A DNA stretch of 64,000 bases from DAITQM01 sp036832975. GTDB taxonomy: Bacteria; Pseudomonadota; Gammaproteobacteria; Xanthomonadales; Wenzhouxiangellaceae. The stretch spans positions 62,001-126,000 of the forward strand of contig DAITQM010000003.1 of NCBI GenBank assembly GCA_036832975.1, written 5' to 3'. The position numbers and the translations under genes were made by a program. Shown here one piece after another: positions 25,350 to 33,986 of this stretch; within the stretch, counting starts at the first letter, position 1, and the number at the start of each line of letters is the position of its first letter. Under the pieces are notes generated by a model. That model made no database searches. It worked only from the letters and a program-made list of their open reading frames with translations, and was not told where the DNA came from.

Positions 25350-28034
25350 TCAAACTGTGAACGGTGGCGGCCGGTCGGCTTCGATGCCGAGCCGCCGCCG
25401 GCCGTCGAGCAACTCGGTGCGGCTCATCTGGTTTTGCCGATAGAGGCCGTAGAGCGCGGCATAGGCGACATGGTAACGGTCGACTTCGAAGAAACCGCGC
25501 AACCGTGCGCGGGTGTCACTGCGCCCGAAGCCGTCGGTGCCGAGCGTGATATATGGCGTATTGGGGACGTACTCGCGGATTTGATCGGCATAGGCCCGCT
25601 GATAATCGGTGGCGGCGACCACCGGCCCCGCCGTTTCGCGCAGGCATTGCGTGACATAAGGCACCCGGGGCTGCGCATCCGGGTGCAGGCGGTTGTGGCG
25701 CTCCGCCTCGATACCCTCGCGGCGCAGCACGTTCAAACCCGGTGTACTCCACAGGTCGGCGGCGATCTCGAAATCCCGTTCGAGGATGTCGCCGGCGGCG
25801 ATCACTTCGCGCAGGATCGAGCCGCAGCCCAGCAACTGGACGCGCCGCGGCAACTCGGCACCGCGCCGCAAGCGGTACATGCCGCGGCGGATGCCTTCGG
25901 CGGCGTCGGCCGGCAACGCCGGATGCGGGTAGTTTTCGTTGAGCAGCGTGACGTAGTAATACACGTCGTGCTGTTCGTGCAGCATCCGATTGAGCCCGTC
26001 TTGGATAATCACCGCGACCTCGTAGGCAAACGTCGGGTCGTAGGCGACGCAATTGGGGATCGTCGAGGCCAGGATATGGCTGTGGCCGTCTTCGTGCTGC
26101 AAGCCCTCGCCGTTCAACGTCGTGCGCCCCGAGGTACCGCCGAGCAAAAAACCGCGCGCCCGCTGATCGCCGGCGGCCCAGGCCAGATCGCCGACGCGCT
26201 GAAAGCCGAACATCGAGTAATAGATATAAAACGGCATCATCGCCAGACCGTGGTTGGCATACGACGTTGCCGCGGCGATCCACGACGACATCGCACCGGC
26301 CTCGCTGATGCCTTCTTGCAGGATCTGCCCTTTCTTGTCTTCCTTGTAGAACATCAACTGGTCGGAATCGACCGGTTCGTAAAGCTGGCCGACCGATGAG
26401 TAAATACCCAACTGGCGGAACATGCCTTCCATGCCGAAGGTGCGCGCTTCATCGGCGACGATCGGCACGATGCGGTCGTGCAGCGTCTTGTCGCGCAGGA
26501 TCACGGCCAGGGCGCGGACAAATGCCATCGTCGTCGAAAACTCGCGCTCTCCGGAATCCCGGAGCAACACCTCGAAGGCTTCCAACGGCGGTACCGGCAG
26601 CGGTTCGGCGGTCACCCGACGGACCGGCAGTTCGCCGCCCAGGGCTGCGCGCCGGGCCTGGAGATAACGCACTTCCTCGCTCTGCGGGCCGGGGTGGTAA
26701 TACGGGACTTCGGGGAGCTGGTCGTCGCCGATCGGGACGTCGAAACGGTCGCGGAAATAGCGCACGCCGTCGTCGTCGAGCTTCTTTTGCTGATGGCTGA
26801 TGTTCTGGCCTTCGCCGGAACGGCCGAGGCCGTAGCCTTTGATCGTTTTAGCCAGCACCACTACCGGCTGGCCCTGGGTGTTGACCGCTTCGTGATAGGC
26901 GGCATACACCTTGTGTGGATCGTGGCCGCCGCGGTTCAGGCGCCAGATTTCCTCGTCGCTCATACCGGCCACGCGCTGCGCCAGCTCGGGGTACTTGCCG
27001 AAGAAGTGCTGGCGTACGTAGGCGCCGTTCTGGGCTTTGTACTTTTGGTAATCGCCGTCCACGGCTTCCATCATCCGGCGCCGCAGCAGGCCGTCGTGGT
27101 CGGCGGCGAGCAGCGGATCCCAGTACGAACCCCACAGCACTTTTAGCACTTTCCACCCGGCACCGCGGAAGACGCCTTCCAGCTCCTGGATGATCTTGCC
27201 GTTGCCGCGCACCGGGCCGTCGAGACGCTGCAAATTGCAGTTGACGACGAAAATCAGGTTGTCGAGCTTTTCACGGCCGGCAAGCGAGATGGCGCCGAGC
27301 GATTCGGGCTCGTCGGTCTCGCCGTCACCGACAAAACACCACACCTTGCGGCCGGCGGTGTCGGCCAGGCCGCGGTCGCCGAGGTATTTCATGAACCGCG
27401 CCTGGTAGATCGCCATCAGCGGGCCGAGGCCCATCGACACGGTTGGAAACTGCCAGAAATCGGGCATCAGCCACGGGTGTGGGTACGACGACAGGCCGCC
27501 ACCGACTTCCTGCCTGAAACAGTCGAGTTGCGCCGCGCTCAACCGCCCTTCGAGGAAAGCGCGGGCGTAGACGCCCGGTGAGCTGTGGCCCTGAAGATAG
27601 AGCAAATCGGCGCCGCCCGGCGCCCCGGGGCCGCGGAAGAAATGATTGAAACCGACATCGTACAACGTTGCCGCCGAGGCGAACGACGAAATATGGCCAC
27701 CCAGTTCACCGCCCCGGCGGCTGGCCCGGACCACCATCGCCATCGCGTTCCAGCGGATGATCGAACGGATGCGGCGCTCCAGCGCCGGATCGCCCGGCGC
27801 GGCCACCTGGGCCGCGGGCGGAATCGTGTTGACGTAAGGAGTGGTCAGAGCGGCGGCGGGCTGACCCGTCCCCGGCGGCGCAATGCCGAGCGCTCCGGCT
27901 TCGGCCTGCAAGCGGGCGAGCAGGAAAGCGGCCCGCTCGGCGCCACCGGCAGCGGAAACGCCGTGCAGCGCGTCGAGCCATTCGCGTGTTTCCTGGGGAT
28001 CGCGATCGACCGATCGCGTGCTCGCTTCGTTCAT
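25350..28034 (-). CDS. aceE: Pyruvate dehydrogenase E1 component (homodimeric)
   Basis: E1 uses thiamine diphosphate to decarboxylate pyruvate and acetylate lipoyl-E2. The 894-residue protein is the usual size for the homodimeric type. The ThDP-binding motif begins GDGETDEPES and ends NCNLQRLDGPVRGN. Conserved blocks such as YYHPGPQSEEVRYLQ and GFGRSDTR are present. The ATG at 28034 has AGGAA seven bases upstream; two earlier in-frame ATGs at 28061 and 28052 lack this signal. A possible -10 element lies just upstream. Confidence 0.97.
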   Translation of the reverse strand: MNEASTRSVDRDPQETREWLDALHGVSAAGGAERAAFLLARLQAEAGALGIAPPGTGQPAAALTTPYVNTIPPAAQVAAPGDPALERRIRSIIRWNAMAMVVRASRRGGELGGHISSFASAATLYDVGFNHFFRGPGAPGGADLLYLQGHSSPGVYARAFLEGRLSAAQLDCFRQEVGGGLSSYPHPWLMPDFWQFPTVSMGLGPLMAIYQARFMKYLGDRGLADTAGRKVWCFVGDGETDEPESLGAISLAGREKLDNLIFVVNCNLQRLDGPVRGNGKIIQELEGVFRGAGWKVLKVLWGSYWDPLLAADHDGLLRRRMMEAVDGDYQKYKAQNGAYVRQHFFGKYPELAQRVAGMSDEEIWRLNRGGHDPHKVYAAYHEAVNTQGQPVVVLAKTIKGYGLGRSGEGQNISHQQKKLDDDGVRYFRDRFDVPIGDDQLPEVPYYHPGPQSEEVRYLQARRAALGGELPVRRVTAEPLPVPPLEAFEVLLRDSGEREFSTTMAFVRALAVILRDKTLHDRIVPIVADEARTFGMEGMFRQLGIYSSVGQLYEPVDSDQLMFYKEDKKGQILQEGISEAGAMSSWIAAATSYANHGLAMMPFYIYYSMFGFQRVGDLAWAAGDQRARGFLLGGTSGRTTLNGEGLQHEDGHSHILASTIPNCVAYDPTFAYEVAVIIQDGLNRMLHEQHDVYYYVTLLNENYPHPALPADAAEGIRRGMYRLRRGAELPRRVQLLGCGSILREVIAAGDILERDFEIAADLWSTPGLNVLRREGIEAERHNRLHPDAQPRVPYVTQCLRETAGPVVAATDYQRAYADQIREYVPNTPYITLGTDGFGRSDTRARLRGFFEVDRYHVAYAALYGLYRQNQMSRTELLDGRRRLGIEADRPPPFTV

Positions 28035-28059
28035 GCCCGATTCCTGATACATGACAGCC

Positions 28060-28065
28060 ATTATA
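28060..28065 (-). promoter_or_regulatory. Possible -10 element of the aceE operon
   Basis: The hexamer TATAAT on the minus strand lies 25 bp upstream of the aceE start. No good -35 match was found at 16-18 bp, so an activator may be needed, or the site may be fortuitous. Confidence 0.35.
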
Positions 28066-28115
28066 GGCTCCATTGTCGGGTGCTTGCCTTGGCCGGGGCT
28101 AGCAGCCTGTCGGGC

Positions 28116-28144
28116 TTGCAAACCGCATGCCGTTGGGTTATAGT
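28116..28144 (+). promoter_or_regulatory. Sigma-70 type promoter directed toward parE
   Basis: The -35 hexamer TTGCAA (28116-28121) and -10 hexamer TATAGT (28139-28144) are separated by exactly 17 bp. This is one of the best promoter matches seen in the window. Transcription would start near 28151 and meet an intrinsic terminator about 180 nt later. Confidence 0.6.
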
Positions 28145-28150
28145 CCAGCC

Positions 28151-28332
28151 GCTCTCCATGCAAGCAGCACACCGTGGCTTGCCACGGCAGGAGTAGCAGA
28201 CAGCGGGCATCGTCAAAACCTGCTCCGATGCCGCTGTCAAACAAATCCGGCGTTGCGGTCGTTCCATCCCCATACCCTCCCGCGACCCGGGCCGGTCACA
28301 CGGCGGGACTCGTTCCCGCCGTTGTGTTTTTT
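28151..28332 (+). ncRNA. Putative 182-nt small RNA or attenuated parE leader
   Basis: This intergenic segment is bounded by a good promoter and an intrinsic terminator and contains no convincing gene. It would fold into three stems: CCGTGG/CCACGG at 28172-28187; an 11-bp stem with one bulge (28201-28212 with 28226-28236) and a 13-nt loop; and the terminator. Between the last two is an unpaired C-rich stretch (28263-28281) that could pair with ribosome binding sites. It does not fold like 6S RNA, and I do not recognise a known family. It may instead regulate parE by attenuation. Confidence 0.45.
28297..28332 (+). terminator. Intrinsic terminator upstream of parE
   Basis: A GC-rich stem (ACACGGCGGGA with TCCCGCCGT and TGTGT) with a CTCGT loop is followed by six T residues. 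It is the clearest rho-independent terminator in the window. Confidence 0.75.
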
Positions 28333-28452
28333 GGGGCGCCATGACCCGTTCGAAGAACCCGGCCGCCTTCCGGGCCCGCGGGCATACCCGGTGGCGGTGC
28401 AGCCCACCGGCTACTTGCAGCCGGCGCCGTTCTGCTTCATGATCGCGCGCCG

Positions 28453-30375
28453 ATGAACAAAGCCAAATCACCCCCTCCGCCGACGACCCGGCAACGTTAC
28501 CAGGCCGAGGATATCGAGGTCCTGTCCGGCCTGGAGCCGGTGCGCCGGCGCCCCGGCATGTATACCGACACCAGCCGGCCCAACCATCTGGTCCAGGAGG
28601 TCGTCGACAACAGCGTCGATGAGGCGCTCGGCGGCTTCGCGAAAACGATCTCGGTGACCCTGCACGACGACGATTCGATCGAGGTCACCGACGACGGCCG
28701 CGGTATGCCGGTCGATCTGCACCCCGAGCATCAGCTACCGGGCGTCGAATTGATCCTGACCCGGCTGCACGCCGGCGGCAAGTTTTCGCACCGCACTTAC
28801 CGTTTCGCCGGTGGCCTGCACGGCGTCGGGGTCTCGGTGGTCAATGCCCTGTCCCAGCGGCTGGAGGTCTGGATCCGGCGCGGCGGGCGGGAATACCACC
28901 AGCGCTACCAGAACGGTGAGCCGATGAGCAAGCTGCAAGTCACCGGTGACGTCGGCCAGCGCAATACCGGCACCCGGCTGCGTTTCTGGCCCGATCCACG
29001 TTATTTCGACAGCCCGAAAATCGCCGTCAACCGCTTGCTACACCTGCTGCGCGCCAAGGCCGTGCTGTGCCCCGGGCTGAGCGTCGAGTTCCGGGATGTC
29101 AAAAGCGGCGCCCACGCCGCCTGGCAGTTCAGCGGCGGACTCGGCGAATACCTGGAAGGCGAACTCAAGGAGCAGGCCATACTGCCCGCCGCACCGTTCG
29201 CCGGCCGGCTGGCCGGCGAAGAAGAGGAAGCCGAATGGGCCCTCGCCTGGCTGCCCGAGGGCGAATTGCTGCAAGAAAGCTACGTCAACCTGATCCCGAC
29301 GCCGCAGGGCGGCAGCCACGTCAACGGCCTGCGCACCGGCCTGATCGAGGCGGTGCGCGAATTCTGCGAACTGCACCACTTGCTGCCGCGCGGCGTCCGT
29401 CTCGCCCCCGAAGACCTCTGGGAGCGGGTGTCGTTCGTGCTCTCGGTCAAACTCGCCGACCCGCAGTTCAGCGGCCAAACCAAGGAGCGCTTGATGGCGC
29501 GGCAGATTGCGCCGTTCGTCTCCGGCATCGTCAAGGACCGTTTCAGCCTGTGGCTGAATCAGCACGTCGCCGACGGCGAGGCGATCGCGCAACTGGCGAT
29601 CGCCAGCGCCCAGAAGCGCTTGAAATCGAGCCGTCAGGTGACGCGCAAGAAAACAAGCGGCGGTCCCGCCCTGCCCGGCAAACTCGCCGACTGCGCCAGC
29701 CAGGATGCGACCTTGAGCGAGCTGTTCATCGTCGAAGGCGATTCGGCCGGCGGCTCGGCGAAGCAGGCGCGCAACCGCGAATACCAGGCGATCTTGCCGC
29801 TGCGCGGCAAAATTCTGAACACCTGGGAAGTCGATCCGGGCGCCGTCCTGGGCAGCCAGGAAGTGCACGACCTGGCGGTGGCGATCGGCGCCGACCCCGG
29901 CACCGCCGGCCTCGACGGCCTGCGTTACGGCAAGATCATCGTGCTCGCCGACGCCGATTCCGACGGGGCGCACATCGCGACCTTGCTTTGCGCCCTGTTT
30001 CTGCGCCATTTCCGGCCGCTGGTCGCCGCCGGCCGCGTGTTTGTCGCCCTGCCGCCGCTCTACCGGATCGATGTCGGCAAACAGGTGTTTTACGCGCTGG
30101 ACGGCGAGGAACGCAAAGGCATACTCGAGCGCATCGCCGCCGAAAAACTCAAGGGCCGAATCACCGAAACTCGCTTCAAGGGCCTCGGTGAAATGAACCC
30201 GTTGCAACTGCGTGAAACAAGCATGGATCCCGACACCCGCCGTTTGGTGCAACTGACGATCGACGACGAGCGGCTGACCGACCGCCTGTTCGATATGCTG
30301 CTCGCTAAAAAACGCGCCGCCGACCGCCGTGCCTGGCTCGAAGCGTCGGGCGATCGCGCCGAGGTGAACCCATGA
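28453..30375 (+). CDS. parE: DNA topoisomerase IV subunit B
   Basis: ParE is the ATPase half of topoisomerase IV, which unlinks daughter chromosomes. The GHKL ATPase motifs are seen in VVDNSVDEAL, VTDDGRGMPV and GGLHGVGVSVVNAL. The Toprim metal site has EGDSAGGSA and DADSDGAHI. The 640-residue protein is of normal length and lacks the large insertion of GyrB. It overlaps parC by 4 nt. No strong ribosome binding site precedes the ATG. Confidence 0.97.
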   Translation: MNKAKSPPPPTTRQRYQAEDIEVLSGLEPVRRRPGMYTDTSRPNHLVQEVVDNSVDEALGGFAKTISVTLHDDDSIEVTDDGRGMPVDLHPEHQLPGVELILTRLHAGGKFSHRTYRFAGGLHGVGVSVVNALSQRLEVWIRRGGREYHQRYQNGEPMSKLQVTGDVGQRNTGTRLRFWPDPRYFDSPKIAVNRLLHLLRAKAVLCPGLSVEFRDVKSGAHAAWQFSGGLGEYLEGELKEQAILPAAPFAGRLAGEEEEAEWALAWLPEGELLQESYVNLIPTPQGGSHVNGLRTGLIEAVREFCELHHLLPRGVRLAPEDLWERVSFVLSVKLADPQFSGQTKERLMARQIAPFVSGIVKDRFSLWLNQHVADGEAIAQLAIASAQKRLKSSRQVTRKKTSGGPALPGKLADCASQDATLSELFIVEGDSAGGSAKQARNREYQAILPLRGKILNTWEVDPGAVLGSQEVHDLAVAIGADPGTAGLDGLRYGKIIVLADADSDGAHIATLLCALFLRHFRPLVAAGRVFVALPPLYRIDVGKQVFYALDGEERKGILERIAAEKLKGRITETRFKGLGEMNPLQLRETSMDPDTRRLVQLTIDDERLTDRLFDMLLAKKRAADRRAWLEASGDRAEVNP

Positions 30376-32606
30376 CCGAAACCGCCGTTTCCTTCGAACG
30401 CCTGCCGATGCGGCAGTTCGCCGAAAAGGCGTACCTCGATTATTCGATGTACGTGATCCTCGATCGCGCCCTGCCGCACCTCGCCGACGGCCTGAAGCCG
30501 GTGCAGCGGCGCATCGTTTATGCCATGTCGGAACTGGGCTTGCAGGCGGGCGCTAAACCCAAGAAATCGGCGCGCACCGTCGGCGACGTGATCGGCAAGT
30601 TCCACCCGCACGGCGACACCGCCTGTTACGAGGCGTTGGTGCTGATGGCCCAGCCTTTCGCCTACCGTTACCCGCTGGTCGACGGCCAGGGCAACTTCGG
30701 CTCGCCCGACGATCCGAAATCCTTTGCCGCGATGCGCTACACCGAATCGCGCCTGGCGCCATACGCTAAGGTGCTGCTCGCCGAACTCGACCAGGGCACC
30801 GTCGATTGGCAGCCGAATTTCGACGGCACGCTGAAAGAGCCCCGCCTGCTCCCGGCCCGCCTGCCCAACGTCCTGCTCAACGGCACGAGCGGCATCGCCG
30901 TTGGCATGGCGACCGACATTCCGCCGCACCACCTCGGTGAGGTCGTCGCCGCCCTGATCCACCTGATCGACGACGCCAAGGCCGATACCCGGGCACTGAT
31001 GAAACACATCAAAGGCCCCGATTTCCCGACCGCCGCCGAAATCATCACGCCGTCCGAGGAGCTGCTGAAGATCTACGAAAGCGGCAACGGCAGCGTCCGC
31101 AGCCGGGCGGTGTACGAACGCGAGGACGGCGATATCGTCATCACCGCGTTGCCCTATCAGGTCTCGCCGGCCAAGGTCTTGCAACAGATCGACGAGCAGA
31201 TGAAAGCCAAAAAGCTGCCGCTGCTCGAGGATCTGCGCGACGAATCCGACCACGAGAACCCGACCCGGCTGGTTCTGATGCCGCGCTCGAACCGGATCGA
31301 CGTCGAGCGCTTGATGGCCCACCTGTTTGCGACCACCGACCTCGAACGCAGCCATCGCGTCAACCTCAACCTGATCGGGCTGGATGGCAAACCCCGGGTT
31401 TACGGTCTCCAAGCGCTGCTCAAAGATTGGCTGGATTTCCGCCAGGCGACCGTGCGCCGGCGCCTCGAACACCGTCTCGACCAGGTGATCGATCGCCTGC
31501 ACGTTCTGGCCGGCCTGCTGATCGCTTTTTTGAACATCGACGAAGTGATCCGCATCATCCGCACCGAAGACGAGCCGAAAGCGGTACTGATGGCCCGCTT
31601 CGAACTGACCGGGACGCAGGCCGACGCCATCTTGGATTTGAAACTGCGCCACCTGGCCCGCCTCGAGGAAATCAAGATCCGCGGTGAGCAACAGAATCTG
31701 GAAGCCGAGCGGGCATCGCTGGAACAAACGTTGGGTTCGACGCGGCGTCTGAAAAGCCTGATCAAACAAGAACTGCTGGCCGACGCCGAGAGCCACGGCG
31801 ACGCCCGGCGCTCGCCGCTGACCCGTCGCCCGGCGGCGCAGGCGATGAGCGACCGCGAATTGACGCCGAGCGAACCGGTGACCGTCATCCTCTCGGCGAT
31901 GGGCTGGGCACGGTCGGCCAAGGGCCACGACGTCGATCCCGCGGCGCTGGCTTACCGCACCGGCGACCGGCTGCAGCACGCGGCGCGCGGCCGCAGCAAC
32001 CAGCAAGCGGTGTTCGTAGACGATCAGGGCCGCGCCTATGCCCTGCCGGCGCACCAACTGCCTTCGGCGCGCAGCCATGGCGAACCGCTGACCAGCCGCC
32101 TGCAACCGCCGGCCGGCGCCACCTTCAGCGGTGTCGTCCTCGGTGACGCCGAAGATCAGGTGTTGTTGGCCAGCGACCTGGGCTACGGTTTCCGGACCCG
32201 CCTCGGCAACCTGATCAGCCGGCAGCGGGCGGGCAAGCAACTGGTCTCGGTCGCGGCCGGAGCGCACCTGCTGCCACCGGCGATCGTCACCGACCCCGAT
32301 GACGATCTTTTGGTCATCGCCACCAGCGGCGGGCGGCTGCTCTGTTTCCCGCTGACCGAAGCGCCGGAACTGCCGCGCGGCAAAGGCAACAAACTGATCC
32401 AGATTCCACCGAAAGCGCAAAAAGCCGGCGAGCGCGTCGCCGGGATCTTGTCATTGCCGGCCGGCGGCGAGTGCCTGCTGTGGGCCGGCGCCAAGTATCT
32501 CAGACTCGGCCACCGCGAACTGGAAGCCTACCTCGGCAGCCGCGCCCAGCGCGGCCTGGCGCTGCCGCGCGGCTACCAGAAAGTCACGGCACTAATGCTC
32601 GCCTGA
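30372..32606 (+). CDS. parC: DNA topoisomerase IV subunit A
   Basis: ParC carries the DNA cleavage and religation activity. The catalytic tyrosine is Tyr123 in AAMRYTESRL. The quinolone-determining region reads HPHGDTACYEALV, with Thr83 at the position of E. coli Ser80 and Glu87 retained at Glu84. The C-terminal domain (about 500-744) forms a degenerate beta-pinwheel. The protein has 744 residues. The stop is followed within 20 bp by a dispersed repeat with stem-loops that may end transcription. Confidence 0.97.
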   Translation: MTETAVSFERLPMRQFAEKAYLDYSMYVILDRALPHLADGLKPVQRRIVYAMSELGLQAGAKPKKSARTVGDVIGKFHPHGDTACYEALVLMAQPFAYRYPLVDGQGNFGSPDDPKSFAAMRYTESRLAPYAKVLLAELDQGTVDWQPNFDGTLKEPRLLPARLPNVLLNGTSGIAVGMATDIPPHHLGEVVAALIHLIDDAKADTRALMKHIKGPDFPTAAEIITPSEELLKIYESGNGSVRSRAVYEREDGDIVITALPYQVSPAKVLQQIDEQMKAKKLPLLEDLRDESDHENPTRLVLMPRSNRIDVERLMAHLFATTDLERSHRVNLNLIGLDGKPRVYGLQALLKDWLDFRQATVRRRLEHRLDQVIDRLHVLAGLLIAFLNIDEVIRIIRTEDEPKAVLMARFELTGTQADAILDLKLRHLARLEEIKIRGEQQNLEAERASLEQTLGSTRRLKSLIKQELLADAESHGDARRSPLTRRPAAQAMSDRELTPSEPVTVILSAMGWARSAKGHDVDPAALAYRTGDRLQHAARGRSNQQAVFVDDQGRAYALPAHQLPSARSHGEPLTSRLQPPAGATFSGVVLGDAEDQVLLASDLGYGFRTRLGNLISRQRAGKQLVSVAAGAHLLPPAIVTDPDDDLLVIATSGGRLLCFPLTEAPELPRGKGNKLIQIPPKAQKAGERVAGILSLPAGGECLLWAGAKYLRLGHRELEAYLGSRAQRGLALPRGYQKVTALMLA

Positions 32607-32624
32607 CGCCGCGTTCGGGTATGA

Positions 32625-32782
32625 TTAGCGGGCTGTTGAAAAACAGCCTGCTAATCCGGGCCACGGATGGCCCGGCGAAATCAGGCGCTCCTGAGCGGCT
32701 GATTTCGGGAGCGCAGCGAAAGTCGCGCCTTTCGCAAGCGACGTTGAAAAACGCCAGGATGGCGTTTTTCAACAACCTGTTA
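32625..32782. repeat. Dispersed hairpin repeat, full copy B
   Basis: This unit of about 158 bp is the fullest copy of a family in this window. It begins with a stem built on TTAGC..GCTAA (32625-32653) and ends with a perfect 14-bp stem around GCGTTTTTCAAC. Between them are at least three further inverted repeats, including GGGCCACGGATGGCCC. The outer ends form imperfect terminal inverted repeats (TAGCGGGCTGTTGAAAAA and the reverse complement of its right end). It has no coding capacity. Confidence 0.85.
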
Positions 32783-32812
32783 GACCCTCTGTCGATACGG
32801 AAATCCACAACA

Positions 32813-33940
32813 ATGAACGCCGGCAGTCTCGCCTTCAAACACGGACCAGCGCTTCGCCTGACTTCCCTGATTCCGGCACTGGGCGTGCTGCTCGCCCTCG
32901 CCGCCTGCGTCAACGCGCCGCCTCCGGCGCCCGAGCCGGTGCCCGAGCCCGAGCCGTTGCCCGCGCCACCGCCGCCCCCACCACCGCCGCCGAACGTCGA
33001 TGAAGCGCTGCACTGGGCCTTGCCCGAGATCGAGTCCGGACGCTTGGCCGAGGCCCGCGACGCGCTCGGCGCATCGCTGGCTTATCACGGCAGGCAGCCG
33101 ATGGCGGCCTGGATTTATGACCAACTCAGCGCCGACCCGGTCCAACTGCTCGGCCCGCCGGCCCGGGAACACGCCATCGCCGCCGGCGAGACACTCGGTC
33201 AACTGGCCGCCGATGAACTCGGCCACCCATTGTGGTACATCGCCCTGGCCCGCTACAACGGCATTACCGACCCGCGCCGTCTGACCATCGGCCAGAAACT
33301 TCGGCTACCGGCCGCCCGGCCCGATCTGCCCGCCTTCCTCGCCAGCAAAAAGCCGAGCGGGGTCGCCGCCGCCGCCCGCCAGCTCCTGGCTGACGGCCGG
33401 CACGAGCAGGCCATTTCGCTGCTCAGCACGGCCCAGGCCGGCGGTACCCTCGGGGCTGACGGCACAGCGCTCCTGGTCGAAGCCTTGGCCCGGCGCATCG
33501 AACCTTTGATCCGGCGCGGCGCGTTCGACGACGCGGCGATACAACTGGCCACCGCGCGCAGTGTCGCCGACCAGCCAGACGGCAAGGCGATCGTCGAACG
33601 GCTGGAAAACCGGCTCAACGCCGAGCGCCATTACCGCCAGGGGCTCGAGGCCTTCGGCCGGGGACAGACCGAGGCGGCGCATTTCTCGTTTTCGCAGGCC
33701 CTGCGCTACGACCGCGACCATGTCGAAGCAAAGGTGCGGCTCGCCGAACTCAACGAAGCGCTGACCGCCCGCGAGCACCAGGAAGCGGTCCGCCGTTACA
33801 ACGCCGGCGACCTGGTCGGCGCCGGTGATTTGTGGCGCAAGATACTCGAACTCGATCCGGAAAATCGCCTGGCGCGTGAATTTCTCGCCAAAATCGAGAA
33901 AACCGGCGAGACAGCGAAGACTGCGACCGCCCAGCAATAA
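32813..33940 (+). CDS. LysM domain lipoprotein with TPR repeats
   Basis: The 375-residue protein has a lipoprotein signal with lipobox LAAC and then a stretch of Pro, Glu and Ala. A LysM domain lies at about residues 120-165 (AAGETLGQLAADELGHPLWY to TIGQKLRLP) and should bind peptidoglycan. The C-terminal half contains TPR-like helices, for example RYNAGDLVGAGDLWRKILELDP. The family is undescribed as far as I can tell and a scaffolding role at the cell wall is only inferred. The ATG at 32813 follows the dispersed repeat, and the longer open frame upstream belongs to the repeat and parC. Confidence 0.8.
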   Translation: MNAGSLAFKHGPALRLTSLIPALGVLLALAACVNAPPPAPEPVPEPEPLPAPPPPPPPPPNVDEALHWALPEIESGRLAEARDALGASLAYHGRQPMAAWIYDQLSADPVQLLGPPAREHAIAAGETLGQLAADELGHPLWYIALARYNGITDPRRLTIGQKLRLPAARPDLPAFLASKKPSGVAAAARQLLADGRHEQAISLLSTAQAGGTLGADGTALLVEALARRIEPLIRRGAFDDAAIQLATARSVADQPDGKAIVERLENRLNAERHYRQGLEAFGRGQTEAAHFSFSQALRYDRDHVEAKVRLAELNEALTAREHQEAVRRYNAGDLVGAGDLWRKILELDPENRLAREFLAKIEKTGETAKTATAQQ

Positions 33941-33968
33941 CGCCGCCGAGCGATCGGACTGCCTCTCC

Positions 33969-33986
33969 TTTTCAACAGCCTGCTAA
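33969..33986. repeat. Terminal fragment of the dispersed hairpin repeat
   Basis: TTTTCAACAGCCTGCTAA matches one end of the dispersed repeats and overlaps the murA stop codon. It may be a relic of a further copy. Confidence 0.5.

Noticed and set aside
28151..28332. 6S RNA
   Set aside because: The length is about right, but the 5' and 3' ends do not pair into the required long hairpin with a central bubble, and the 3' part is an intrinsic terminator.
28341..28442. Small leader peptide gene of 33 codons before parE
   Set aside because: It lacks a clear ribosome binding site, is Arg-rich without a regulatory codon pattern, and lies beyond the terminator.
30090..32420. Very long minus-strand open frame (776 codons) opposite parE/parC
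   Set aside because: It is antisense to two certain genes, has low-complexity Arg/Gln/Val-rich composition and no family motifs. Long shadow frames are expected in GC-rich DNA.
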